Origin: Actinomycetes bacterium
GTDB taxonomy: Bacteria; Actinomycetota; Actinomycetes; Actinomycetales; Dermatophilaceae
Direction of reading: 5' to 3'
NCBI GenBank assembly: GCA_029552065.1
Contig: JAKPEG010000087.1
Location: 1-64,000, forward strand
Length of the DNA: 64,000 nt
The first letter of the stretch is position 1; each line of letters begins with the position of its first letter. Shown one piece after another: positions 33,008 to 41,081 of this stretch. Position numbers and translations under genes: made by a program. The notes beneath the pieces were generated by a model. It saw only the letters and a program-made list of their open reading frames with translations. It did no database searches and was not told where the DNA came from.

Positions 33008-34078
33008 ATGAAGCGCATTCTCACCGACGACGACGTCCTGCCCATGGTCATGGGCGGTGCCATCCTGGGCGGCGGAGGCGGCGGGCTCACCGAGCCGGGC
33101 CTGCGGATCGCCCGACTGGCCGTGCAGGTGGGCCAGCCGCAGCTGTGGTCGGCCGACGAGTTCGACGACGACGACCTCGCGACGACCGTCGCGCTCATCG
33201 GCGCCCCGGCTGCCCCCCGGCCGCACATGACCCCGGCTCAGCTGCTGCGGGCGCTCGAGTTGCTGCGAGGCGAGCTTGGAGGCCGCCCGCTCGTCGCCAT
33301 CCACCCCAACGAGAACGGCTCGGAGACCTCGGTCAACGGCTGGTTCCAGTCGGCGATGACCGGTCTGCCGATCCTCGACTTCGCGTGCAACGGCCGAGCC
33401 CACCCGAGCAGCGTCATGGGTGCGATGGGGCTGCACCTGGACCCTGACTACGTCTCGATCCAGGCCTATGCCGGCGGCGACCGCGAGCACTACACCGAGG
33501 GCGTCACCCGTGGCTTCCTCAGCGGCACCTCCGGGATCGTGCGACGGGCGTCGGTCGAGGCCGGCGGGATGCTCGCCTGTGCGCGCAACCCCACCACCGT
33601 CGGCTACGCGACAGCCAACGGCGCGCCCGGTGCACTGAGCGCCGCGCTCGAGCTGGGGCACCGGTTCATCCGCGACGGATTGGCCGGAGCGATCGACCAC
33701 CTCGGTGCCGACGTCATCGCCGAGGGCGAGGTCGTGGACTACACGTGTGTCCAGGAGGACGGCGTCGACGTCGGGCGCCTCACCCTCGCCGGGGTCAAGC
33801 CGGCGACCCTGCACTTCGTCAACGAGTACATGGTCGCCGAGCACGAGGGCGAGCGCCTGGGCACCTTCCCCGAGCTCATCGCCACCTTCACCGACGACGG
33901 CCAGCCGATCCCGTCCGCACACGTGCGGGTCGGGCAGAAGCTCACCGTCATCCTCGCCCACCGCGACCACCTGCGGCTGGCCGGGACGATGTGGATGCCC
34001 GAGCTCTACGCCCCGCTCGAAGCCGCGATCGGGATCCGCTTCGCCCCCGAGCCTGTCGACGCGGTCGACCGTGGCTGA
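33008..34078 (+). CDS. DUF917 family protein (hydantoinase-like accessory/S-methyl-thiohydantoin desulfurase fold)
   Basis: 356 aa, with the DUF917 start DDVLPMVMGGAILGGGGGG and the segment SGIVRRASVEAGGMLACARNP. DUF917 proteins occur beside hydantoinase genes and OPT transporters. Some are annotated as S-methyl thiohydantoin desulfurase-domain proteins, but chemistry is unproved for most. It lies 64 bp after the transporter and overlaps the M20 peptidase start by 8 bp, so the three form one operon. Confidence 0.85.
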   Translation: MKRILTDDDVLPMVMGGAILGGGGGGLTEPGLRIARLAVQVGQPQLWSADEFDDDDLATTVALIGAPAAPRPHMTPAQLLRALELLRGELGGRPLVAIHPNENGSETSVNGWFQSAMTGLPILDFACNGRAHPSSVMGAMGLHLDPDYVSIQAYAGGDREHYTEGVTRGFLSGTSGIVRRASVEAGGMLACARNPTTVGYATANGAPGALSAALELGHRFIRDGLAGAIDHLGADVIAEGEVVDYTCVQEDGVDVGRLTLAGVKPATLHFVNEYMVAEHEGERLGTFPELIATFTDDGQPIPSAHVRVGQKLTVILAHRDHLRLAGTMWMPELYAPLEAAIGIRFAPEPVDAVDRG

Positions 34079-35555
34079 GCCGAGCCTCGGCGCCGGCTCG
34101 CACCCCCAGGGTGCGGGCCGGCGCCCGCCGTTGGACCCGCAGCGGGTCCGTGAGGTATGCCGTCGCGCCTGGTTCGACGGCGCCCTGCCGGCGCTCGAGG
34201 ACTACATCCGGGTGCGTGCGCTGTCACCGGCCTATGACCCGGACTGGGAGACCCGCGGGCTGCTGCACGCCGTGCTCGGCGACGCCGCGGCATACCTCGA
34301 CGGCCTCGCGATCCCGGGGCTCACCCACGAGATCCTCACCGAACCGGGCCGTACCCCGTTGCTCTACGTCGACGTCCCGGGCCGGGGTGCCGCCGCCGAC
34401 GAGACCGTCCTGTTCTACGGGCACCTCGACAAGCAACCGGAGTTCACGGGATGGAACGAGGGGACCGGCCCGTGGACTCCGGTTTTCGACGGCACGCGCC
34501 TGTTCGGTCGCGGCGGTGCCGACGACGGGTATGCCGTCTATGCCACCGGCATCGCGCTCGCGGCGGTGGCCGACCAGGGCGCCGACGCGCCGCGCTGCGT
34601 CGGGATCTTCGAGACCGGCGAGGAGTCGGGCAGCCAGGACCTGCCCTTCTGGGTCGAGCGACTCGCACCGCGGATCGGCCGCGTCGGCCTCGTGCTGTGC
34701 CTGGACTCGGGCGCCGGTGACTACGAACGGTTCTGGGTCATCTCCTCACTGCGCGGGCACTGCGGTGGCGTGCTCGACGTGCGGGTGCTCGACGAAGGCG
34801 CCCACTCCGGCGACGCCGGCGGCGTCGTGCCGAGCAGCTTCCGCATCGTCCGCGAATTGCTCGAGCGGGTCGAGGACGGCCGCGACGGTCGGTTGCGGCT
34901 CGACGCCCTTCACACGACCGTGCCCGCGGAGCGGCTCGACCAAGCGGCCGCGACCGCGGCGATCCTCGGCGACACCGTCTTCAAGCGCTTCCGCTGGGCC
35001 GAGCGCGACGGCAGCTCCACGCAGCCGGCGACGACCGACCCGGCCGACGCGCTGCTGGCCCGCGCCTGGCGGCCGAGCCTGGAGGTGACGGCCGCGGACG
35101 GCATACCGTCGCTGGCGGCAGGTGGAAACACGTTGCGGCCGCACACGGCGGTGAAGCTGTCGGTGCGGTTGCCCCCGACCGTCGACAGCCGCGCGGCACT
35201 CGCGGCGCTGCGCGACACGCTCACCGCCGACCCGCCGTATGCCGCGCAGGTGACCTTCACGCCCGACCCGGTGCTCGTCGACGGGTGGAACCTCGCCCCG
35301 CTTCCCGAGCGGCTCGTCACGCTGCTCGAGCAGGCCGGCCGCGCCTGTTTCGACGGGCGTGACCCGGCCTTCCTCGGTCAGGGCGGCACGATCCCGCTCA
35401 TGGCGCTGCTCACCCGATCGTTCCCCGGCGCCGCGCTGCTCGCCTGCGGGGTGCAGGGACCGGGCACCAACGCGCACGGCCCCAACGAGTCGCTGCACGT
35501 GCCCTACGCCGTCGCGCTCACCGCTACGCTCGCGCTCGTCGTCGGCGGGTGGTGA
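34071..35555 (+). CDS. M20-family metallopeptidase
   Basis: Zinc-dependent exopeptidase/dipeptidase type, 494 aa. Metal motifs: VLFYGHLDKQPEF near 107 (His and catalytic Asp), LFGRGGADDGYAVYA near 143 (bridging Asp), and IFETGEESGSQDL near 182 (catalytic Glu-Glu). The lid domain (about 225-350) and a late His in PGTNAHGPNE near 465 are present. It likely cleaves the peptides imported by the OPT protein. GTG start overlaps the DUF917 end. Confidence 0.92.
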   Translation: MAEPSLGAGSHPQGAGRRPPLDPQRVREVCRRAWFDGALPALEDYIRVRALSPAYDPDWETRGLLHAVLGDAAAYLDGLAIPGLTHEILTEPGRTPLLYVDVPGRGAAADETVLFYGHLDKQPEFTGWNEGTGPWTPVFDGTRLFGRGGADDGYAVYATGIALAAVADQGADAPRCVGIFETGEESGSQDLPFWVERLAPRIGRVGLVLCLDSGAGDYERFWVISSLRGHCGGVLDVRVLDEGAHSGDAGGVVPSSFRIVRELLERVEDGRDGRLRLDALHTTVPAERLDQAAATAAILGDTVFKRFRWAERDGSSTQPATTDPADALLARAWRPSLEVTAADGIPSLAAGGNTLRPHTAVKLSVRLPPTVDSRAALAALRDTLTADPPYAAQVTFTPDPVLVDGWNLAPLPERLVTLLEQAGRACFDGRDPAFLGQGGTIPLMALLTRSFPGAALLACGVQGPGTNAHGPNESLHVPYAVALTATLALVVGGW

Positions 35556-35573
35556 GCCGGTCCCCGCGAGAGG

Positions 35574-36305
35574 TCAGGCGCTCGCGCCGGTGAGCGCCGC
35601 GATGGCCAGCGCCCGGGCCGGGTATGCCGCCAATCCGGTTGCGTCAGTAGCCGCCTGGGCGTGCGCCCGGGTGTAGCCCATGCAGTCGAGGAAGAGCACC
35701 TGGGCTCCCTCGGCGGCGAGTCCGGCGGCAGCATCGCCGACCGCTGTGCGTGACGAGGCCGAATAGGGGTCGGCGTCGGCGACGAGCACTGGCCGGCCCA
35801 GCCGGGTCGCCCAGCGGCCGGCGATGTCGGCCTGCTGGGCGGGCAGCGGGCAGATCACCCCGAGCGGTCGATCGTCGGCAATGCCGGCCATGCTCGCGTG
35901 CGCGAGCTCCTCGGCGTGCGCGACGGGCAGCGGTGCCGGGCCGTGGTCGAGGTGACCGGTACACAGCACGAGCACCTGGGTGCAGCCGTCCTGGGCGCAG
36001 GCACGCAGCGCGTCGTCGAGCAACGGGCCGATGCGCTCCAGGGCGATGGTGACCGAGCTGCCGTCGCGCAGCCGGGAGATGAGGGTGCCTTCATGGGGCC
36101 GGGGTCGGATCGCCTGCAGCGCGCCGTCGTCGAGGGCGTCGAGCGCCCCGTGTTCGACCCAGTCGACGCCGGCGAGCAGGTCGGCGACATCCGCGGTGAG
36201 GTCGGTGCGCGGGACCTGGCCGATCGTCACCAGACCCAGCCGCACCCGAGACCTCGCGGGCTCGGGCACCTCGGGCGCGGCATACCTGCGCGGTTGGCCC
36301 GTCAC
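35574..36305 (-). CDS. aroM: AroM family protein
   Basis: 243 aa. Family start LGLVTIGQVPRTDLTADVADLL near residue 22 and LVLCTGHL near 112. The fold resembles Asp/Glu racemases (CPLPAQQADIAGRW; FLDCMGYT with a Cys near 210), so an amino-acid racemase-like activity is possible. AroM has no proven function despite its name from the E. coli aroL region. Its GTG overlaps the DUF1177 stop, and it is convergent with the M20 gene. Confidence 0.9.
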   Translation of the reverse strand: MTGQPRRYAAPEVPEPARSRVRLGLVTIGQVPRTDLTADVADLLAGVDWVEHGALDALDDGALQAIRPRPHEGTLISRLRDGSSVTIALERIGPLLDDALRACAQDGCTQVLVLCTGHLDHGPAPLPVAHAEELAHASMAGIADDRPLGVICPLPAQQADIAGRWATRLGRPVLVADADPYSASSRTAVGDAAAGLAAEGAQVLFLDCMGYTRAHAQAATDATGLAAYPARALAIAALTGASA

Positions 36306-37243
36306 AGCGTTGTGCCGGGGGACTGCAGGTGGCGCATCGAGCCGTAGAGCCGCTCGAGCAGGGCCGCTTCGTGGGCGTCGAAGAAGGAGGCTCGGCCAGC
36401 CCCGAAGTCCTTGGCGACCTCGACGGCGAACCGTGCGGCCAGCGCGATGTCGACCTCGTGTGAGGCGCCGGTCGCACAGCCCGCGACAGCGGTGATCGTC
36501 GTGAGGGCGACCCCGACGACGGGGGCCTGCGCCGCGACCGCCGGCTGCAGGATCGAGTTGAGGTGGTCGACCCCGTTGCCATAGGGCGTGATGTCCTGGG
36601 TCGTCACCGGGAAGACGTGGGCCGGCTCGCCGGTGACCCGCTCGAGGACGTCGACGAGCGCGGGGGCGACCTTGAGGACGTAGCCCTGACGGACGGTCGG
36701 CGAGATGGCGATGCCCCGGTGGTTGATGATCCGGTTGCCCTTGGTGGTGTCGATGGACAGGATCGCATCCATCTCCGGGTGCACCTCGTGCACGTTCATC
36801 GCGTCGAGGGAGACCGGGGAGTCCATGAACGGCACCGGCTGGTGCGGCCGGGTCGGTGCGTCCGGGCAGACGTGGGTGGCGACGAGGACGTCGCCGGGGA
36901 GCACGTCGCCGCGCCGGTGCATCTCGAGCAGCTTGGCGGCCGTGGCCAGGGCCGCAGTCGCCCCGTCGCCGTCGGAGACGTAGCCGATCATCTCGGGGCG
37001 CGCCCCGAGCCCGCCGAGCCGTCCGATGACCCCGAGCGTCGGTGCCTGGCCGCCGGCCGTGCGGCCATGCGAGCCGGGGATGTGCACCCGGACGAAATCG
37101 GTGCTGCCGCGCTCACCGGAGATCGTCTCCACCTCGACGGTGGCTCCGGGGCCGGCGAGCGCGCGCAGCTGCTCGGCGACCAACTTGCCCGAGGCGTCCG
37201 GGCGGTCGACGAGGTCGAGGATCGTCATCACCTGGCGAAGCAC
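36302..37243 (-). CDS. DUF1177 family protein
   Basis: 313 aa. With the GTG at 37243 (GGAGG 8 bp upstream) the protein begins LRQVMTILDLVDRPDASGK, as is usual for the family. It contains TLGVIGRLGGLGARPEMIGYVSDGDGA, HVCPDAPTRPHQPVPFMDSP, and NRIINHRGIAISPTVRQGY. The layout (metal-like DGD, HxCPDAP) suggests a metal-dependent hydrolase related to co-catalytic peptidases, but function is unknown. It pairs with AroM in one operon. Confidence 0.85.
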   Translation of the reverse strand: MLRQVMTILDLVDRPDASGKLVAEQLRALAGPGATVEVETISGERGSTDFVRVHIPGSHGRTAGGQAPTLGVIGRLGGLGARPEMIGYVSDGDGATAALATAAKLLEMHRRGDVLPGDVLVATHVCPDAPTRPHQPVPFMDSPVSLDAMNVHEVHPEMDAILSIDTTKGNRIINHRGIAISPTVRQGYVLKVAPALVDVLERVTGEPAHVFPVTTQDITPYGNGVDHLNSILQPAVAAQAPVVGVALTTITAVAGCATGASHEVDIALAARFAVEVAKDFGAGRASFFDAHEAALLERLYGSMRHLQSPGTTL

Positions 37244-37313
37244 GGGAGCCACCTCCGGGTCTGTTCTCTGCAGGGCGAGTCCACTGTCGGACCGCCCGGC
37301 AAGGCAGGCAATG

Positions 37314-37334
37314 ATTTCCCATTTACCGGGAAAT
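37314..37334. promoter_or_regulatory. Palindrome in the DUF1177/IclR divergent promoter
   Basis: ATTTCCC (37314-37320) and GGGAAAT (37328-37334) are perfect 7-bp arms around a 7-bp spacer. It lies centrally in the 130-bp divergent gap, the expected place for the operator of the IclR-family gene at 37374. Confidence 0.55.
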
Positions 37335-37373
37335 TGCGGCGCTCGTTGGTTCGTGCTCAATAGGCTTTCCGGC

Positions 37374-38162
37374 ATGGGCGACCCGACACTTCTCACGGTC
37401 GACCGAGCCCTGCAGGTGCTGCTGTTGTTCAGCGAGAGCCACCCGCAGTGGGGTGTCGTCGAGCTTTCCAAGGCCCTCGGCACGACCACGTCGAGTGCGC
37501 ACCGGCTGCTCGACTCGTTGGCCGCACGCGGCTTCCTGCGCTCGGACCCGAACACCCGCAAGTACCTCCTCGGGCCCGCTCTCTGGCAGCTCACGCGGCT
37601 GTGGGAGCGCACCGGCGCCCTCGGTGCCTTGGCGAGCCAGGTGCTGCGGCCGCTCGCGACCCGGACCGGGCGGACTGCCGTGCTCGCGATCCCCGACGGC
37701 GCGCACGTGCGCTGTGTCGCGGCCGTGCAGGGAGAGGTGCCGCTGCGCACGCAACCCCTCGTCGGCGACCTGTTCCCCGCTCACGCCGGCGCGATCTCGC
37801 GCGGCTACTTCGCATTCCTGCCGGCGCAGGAGCGGCGGCAACTGCTCTCCGGTCGAGTCCTGGGCCGCTACACCCGGCTCACTCGCAGCGACGAGCGAGC
37901 CCTGGAGGCGCTGCTTGCCGAGACACTGGAGAGTGGTTTCGCGATCTCCGCGGGTGAATACGACCCGGAGACGCGGGCCGTCGCGGTCCCGGTGTTCCTG
38001 CACGGCCGGGTGGTCGGCTCCCTCGGCCTCGTCGAGAGCACCGCTCAGGCGCCGGTCGAGCTGGCCGCGCTCGTGCCGGATCTCGAGAAGGCCGCCGGGG
38101 AGCTCACCGCCCTCATCGACCACACGGTGGCGCGCCACCGCCCACGCCGGAAAGGCGCCTGA
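37374..38162 (+). CDS. IclR-family transcriptional regulator (second)
   Basis: 262 aa. Winged helix LLTVDRALQVLLLFSESHPQWGVVELSKALGTTTSSAHRLLDSLAARGFL (residues 6-55), then an effector domain with CVAAVQGEVPLRTQPLVGDLFPAHAGA near 108-135. Divergent from the DUF1177-AroM operon and overlapping pepE by one base, it probably controls both. This locus thus has two IclR regulators, one at each end. Confidence 0.93.
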   Translation: MGDPTLLTVDRALQVLLLFSESHPQWGVVELSKALGTTTSSAHRLLDSLAARGFLRSDPNTRKYLLGPALWQLTRLWERTGALGALASQVLRPLATRTGRTAVLAIPDGAHVRCVAAVQGEVPLRTQPLVGDLFPAHAGAISRGYFAFLPAQERRQLLSGRVLGRYTRLTRSDERALEALLAETLESGFAISAGEYDPETRAVAVPVFLHGRVVGSLGLVESTAQAPVELAALVPDLEKAAGELTALIDHTVARHRPRRKGA

Positions 38163-38887
38163 TGCCGCTGCTGCTGCTGTCCAATTCGACCGCCCCCGGG
38201 CGCAGCTACCTCGAGCACGCGAGGGAGGCCATCGCCGCCCTGCTCGGCGACCGTCGACGGGTCACCTTCGTCCCCTATGCCCTCGCCGACCACGACGGGT
38301 ATGCCGCCCAGGTCGCCACCGCGCTCGCGCCGCTCGGCGTCGAAGTCGAGTCAGTTCACGCCGGTGACCCAGGGGCGCGGATCGCAGCGGCCGAGGCGAT
38401 CTTCGTCGGTGGGGGGAACACCTTCCGTCTGGTCGCCCGGCTGCACGAACTCGACCTCGTCGAGCCGATCCGCGCCGCAGTCGGCGCCGGGGTGCCCTAC
38501 CTCGGCTCGAGTGCCGGCACCAATGTCGCCGCGCCGACCCTGCGGACGACCAACGACATGCCGATCGTCCAGCCGCGCTCGTTCCAGACCCTCGGACTCG
38601 TGCCCTTCCAGATCAACCCGCACTACCTCGACCCCGACCCGACCTCCACCCACCAGGGCGAGACCCGGCAGGAGCGGCTCGTCCAGTTCCTGGAGGAGAA
38701 CGACGTTCCCGTGCTCGGCATGCGCGAGGGCACCTGGCTCACCGTCGACGGGTCGCGCTGCCGGCTCGGCGGACTCGCCGCCGGAGCTCGACTCTTCCGG
38801 CGGGGTATGCCGCCCACCGAGATCCAGGCCCCCGCAGACCTCGACGAACTGCTCTGCCTCCCCGCCGTTTTCGACCGCCCACTCTGA
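38162..38887 (+). CDS. pepE: Peptidase E (alpha-aspartyl dipeptidase, S51)
   Basis: Serine dipeptidase for N-terminal Asp-X peptides, 241 aa. The nucleophile elbow GSSAGTN lies near residue 118, VGGGNTFRLVARL near 80, and QINPHYLDP near 155 holds the catalytic His. The ATG overlaps the IclR stop (TGATG), so expression is coupled. It fits a peptide-using locus and suggests that Asp-containing dipeptides are among the substrates. Confidence 0.93.
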   Translation: MPLLLLSNSTAPGRSYLEHAREAIAALLGDRRRVTFVPYALADHDGYAAQVATALAPLGVEVESVHAGDPGARIAAAEAIFVGGGNTFRLVARLHELDLVEPIRAAVGAGVPYLGSSAGTNVAAPTLRTTNDMPIVQPRSFQTLGLVPFQINPHYLDPDPTSTHQGETRQERLVQFLEENDVPVLGMREGTWLTVDGSRCRLGGLAAGARLFRRGMPPTEIQAPADLDELLCLPAVFDRPL

Positions 38888-38888
38888 G

Positions 38889-39032
38889 GTGGGCGTGGGG
38901 GTCGCGCCGTTCCCGCCGCCACGACCTTGCACCGTCTGCGGACGGTTGTGGCCCGACCGGCGGCAAACCGCGAGACTGTGTCGCGGCCGCGCCGCACGAC
39001 ACAGAGGACGACATGAGCCTCCCCACGCCTGA
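38889..39032 (+). CDS. Possible small zinc-ribbon-like protein (47 aa)
   Basis: A GTG-initiated frame encodes CTVCGRLWPDRRQTARLCRG with three Cys, like the zinc-knuckle of small actinobacterial CxxC proteins. It begins 2 bp after pepE and overlaps the phosphatase start by 20 bp. The fourth ligand would have to be a His near the end (ARHRGRH). No good ribosome site is visible and the region also carries a hairpin, so it may be a remnant. Confidence 0.25.
   Translation: MGVGVAPFPPPRPCTVCGRLWPDRRQTARLCRGRAARHRGRHEPPHA
38931..38946. other. Hairpin after pepE (ACCGTC-TGCG-GACGGT)
   Basis: Perfect 6-bp arms with a 4-base loop, between pepE and the phosphatase gene. It lacks a T-run, so a terminator is possible but weak. 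Confidence 0.35.
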
Positions 39033-39828
39033 GAGCCGCCGGATCGACATCCCCACGGCATATAACCTGCGCGGGCTCGGTGGGCTGCCGGTGCGCGACG
39101 GCGTCTTCCGGGCCGGCCAGGTCTTCCGCTCCGCGCAGCTGTCCGACCTGTCCGACGGCGACCTGCCCGGATTCGAGGCGCTGGACATCGCGACCGTCTA
39201 CGACCTGCGGACCGCCGGCGAGCGAAGCACCCAACCCGACCGGCTCCCCGGCGGCATGAGGGTGGTCGTCCTCGACGTCCTCGCCGACGCGCTCTCCTCC
39301 GCCGCGGCCAACAGCTCACTCACCTCGCTCATCGCCGATCCCGCCCAGGCCCAGGACCTGCTGGGCGGGGGTCGGGCGAAGGAGCTGATGATCCAGTCCT
39401 ATCGCGACATCGTGAACCTACCCTCGGCCCTGCGCTCTTACCGCGCCTACTTTCTCGACCTGGCCGATCCTCAACGGACGGGCGCCGCGCTCTTCCACTG
39501 CACGACCGGCAAGGACCGCACCGGGTGGGCCGCCGCGAGCACGTTGACCTTCGCGGGCGCCGATCGGGACACGATCTACGCCGACTACCTCGAGACCAAC
39601 ACCGACCTGCTGCCGATGACCCAGCCGATGGTCGACGCGGCCGCGGCGCAGGGCATCGACCCGGACCTGCTCTGGCCGGTGCTCGGGGTCGACCGGGACT
39701 ACCTCGACACCGCCTTCGCCGAGGTGGAGCGCGCCTTCGGCTCCTTCGACGGCTACCTCCGGCAGGGCCTCGGCCTCACCGACGACGTCCTCGCCGCGCT
39801 CACGGCCCGCCTGGTCACCACCGGCTGA
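39013..39828 (+). CDS. Tyrosine/serine protein phosphatase (Y_phosphatase3 family)
   Basis: 271 aa. The P-loop HCTTGKDRTG near residue 161 contains the catalytic Cys, and RSAQLSDLSDGD near 38 plus VYDLRTAGERSTQPD near 60 are the family lead motifs. Related to Mycobacterium PtpB-like dual-specificity enzymes that may also act on phosphoinositides. Stand-alone gene. The start has GAGGACG upstream. Confidence 0.92.
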   Translation: MSLPTPESRRIDIPTAYNLRGLGGLPVRDGVFRAGQVFRSAQLSDLSDGDLPGFEALDIATVYDLRTAGERSTQPDRLPGGMRVVVLDVLADALSSAAANSSLTSLIADPAQAQDLLGGGRAKELMIQSYRDIVNLPSALRSYRAYFLDLADPQRTGAALFHCTTGKDRTGWAAASTLTFAGADRDTIYADYLETNTDLLPMTQPMVDAAAAQGIDPDLLWPVLGVDRDYLDTAFAEVERAFGSFDGYLRQGLGLTDDVLAALTARLVTTG

Positions 39829-39849
39829 GCCGCGCTCGATTCGGTATGC

Positions 39850-39909
39850 CGCCGCAGTCACCTGCAGGAGGCGTTCGACCGACTTCGCGAGCTGCTCGAC
39901 GAAGAGTGA
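39850..39909 (+). pseudogene. Possible fragment of a winged-helix regulator C-terminus
   Basis: A short frame ending HLQEAFDRLRELLDEE before a stop looks like the C-terminal dimerisation helix of an ArsR/MarR-like regulator. No upstream helix-turn-helix is present. The remainder of the 266-bp gap (to 40094) shows nothing I recognise. Confidence 0.2.
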
Positions 39910-40094
39910 CCCGCGGGCGACGCGACGCGAGGAAGCGTTGCCCCCCGACTATCTGACCAAGGCCGGGTGCCCCCAGTTCGCGGTGCGCGTCCAGCGGCAT
40001 CAACTGGCGATCGGCGGCCTTCCCCCGGTGAGCGGATGTCGGCCGGGCGCGACGGTCTTGGCGGCGGCATACGGTCGGCGTAGGGTCGTCGCGC

Positions 40095-40439
40095 ATGAGC
40101 CGGATCTTCGCCTCGCCCGTCGCGTCGGTCTACCCCCTCTATGTCGCCAAGGCCGAACGCAAGGGCCGCACCGAGGCCGAGGTGCGTGAGGTGATCGAGT
40201 GGCTCACCGGGTTCGACGGCCCCACGCTCGATCGGCACCTGGCCGAGCAGACCAGCTTCGAGGACTTCTTCGCCGCGGCCGAGCTCAACCCGGCAGCCAG
40301 CCTTATCACCGGCAGCGTGTGCGGGGTCAAGGTGCAGGAGGTTGCCGATCCGCTCATGCGGCGCATCCGCTACCTCGACAAGCTCGTCGACGAGCTCGCC
40401 CAGGGCCGCCCGCTCGCCAAGGTGCTCCGCGCGAGTTGA
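40095..40439 (+). CDS. DUF2200 family protein
   Basis: 114 aa with the family start IFASPVASVYPLYVAKAERKGRT and EVIEWLTGFDG near 35, NPAASLITGSVCGVKVQEV near 66. Function unknown. Stand-alone gene between a phosphatase and a VOC protein. Intergenic palindrome copy C begins 23 bp after its stop. Confidence 0.88.
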   Translation: MSRIFASPVASVYPLYVAKAERKGRTEAEVREVIEWLTGFDGPTLDRHLAEQTSFEDFFAAAELNPAASLITGSVCGVKVQEVADPLMRRIRYLDKLVDELAQGRPLAKVLRAS

Positions 40440-40462
40440 GGGGTCGAGGGCGCCGCGCCCAT

Positions 40463-40509
40463 GATCGTGTGCAGCCATGGCCCGTGGAGGGCGTTGGGGA
40501 CACACGATC
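40463..40509. repeat. Intergenic palindrome family 1, copy C (inverted)
   Basis: GATCGTGTG (40463-40471) and CACACGATC (40501-40509) are perfect 9-bp arms. Its inner sequence, read in reverse complement, matches copies A and B (CCCAACGCCCT...GGGC), so this copy lies in the opposite orientation. It follows the DUF2200 stop. Confidence 0.85.
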
Positions 40510-40587
40510 CCGAGCGAGCGCGCCCTTCACGGCATACCGGCCGGGGTTTAGGGTGACCTCACCCAAGACGCAGGAGAGGCGACCACC

Positions 40588-41013
40588 ATGGCCCAGCAGC
40601 TCAACCCCTACATCACCTTCGACGGCACCTGCTCGGAGGCGATGGACTTCTACGCGGCAGCCCTGGGCGGCACCGTGCAGAAGATGTCCTTCCGCGACAC
40701 CGGCTACGACGTCGACGGGATCATGCACGCCAACCTCGAGACGCCGACCGGCTTCCACATCTTCGCGAGCGACACCGCGCCGGGCATGGGCATGAACTTC
40801 ACCCCTGGCAACAACCTGCAGATCAGCCTCTCCGGCGACGACGCCGAAGCGCTGCGCGGCTACTGGGCCGCGCTCGGCGAGGGCGGACAGGTGATGATGC
40901 CGCTCGAGCGGCAGATGTGGGGCGACGACTACGGGATGCTCGTCGACAAGTTCGGCATCCTCTGGCACGTGAACATCGCCGGCAACGCAGGTGCCGCCGC
41001 GACCGACGCCTGA
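40588..41013 (+). CDS. VOC-family protein (PhnB/glyoxalase-like)
   Basis: 141 aa; PhnB-type pattern LNPYITFDGTCSEAMDFYAAALGG at the start and MWGDDYGMLVDKFGILWHVN at the end. Metal-binding residues are incomplete by eye, so catalysis is uncertain. AGGAGAGG lies before the ATG. Stand-alone. Confidence 0.9.
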   Translation: MAQQLNPYITFDGTCSEAMDFYAAALGGTVQKMSFRDTGYDVDGIMHANLETPTGFHIFASDTAPGMGMNFTPGNNLQISLSGDDAEALRGYWAALGEGGQVMMPLERQMWGDDYGMLVDKFGILWHVNIAGNAGAAATDA

Positions 41014-41081
41014 GCAAGGCGACCGCACAGCCACGCCAACACCCGCGAGGTATGCCGCGTGGCGTGCGCCATCATGGGCCG

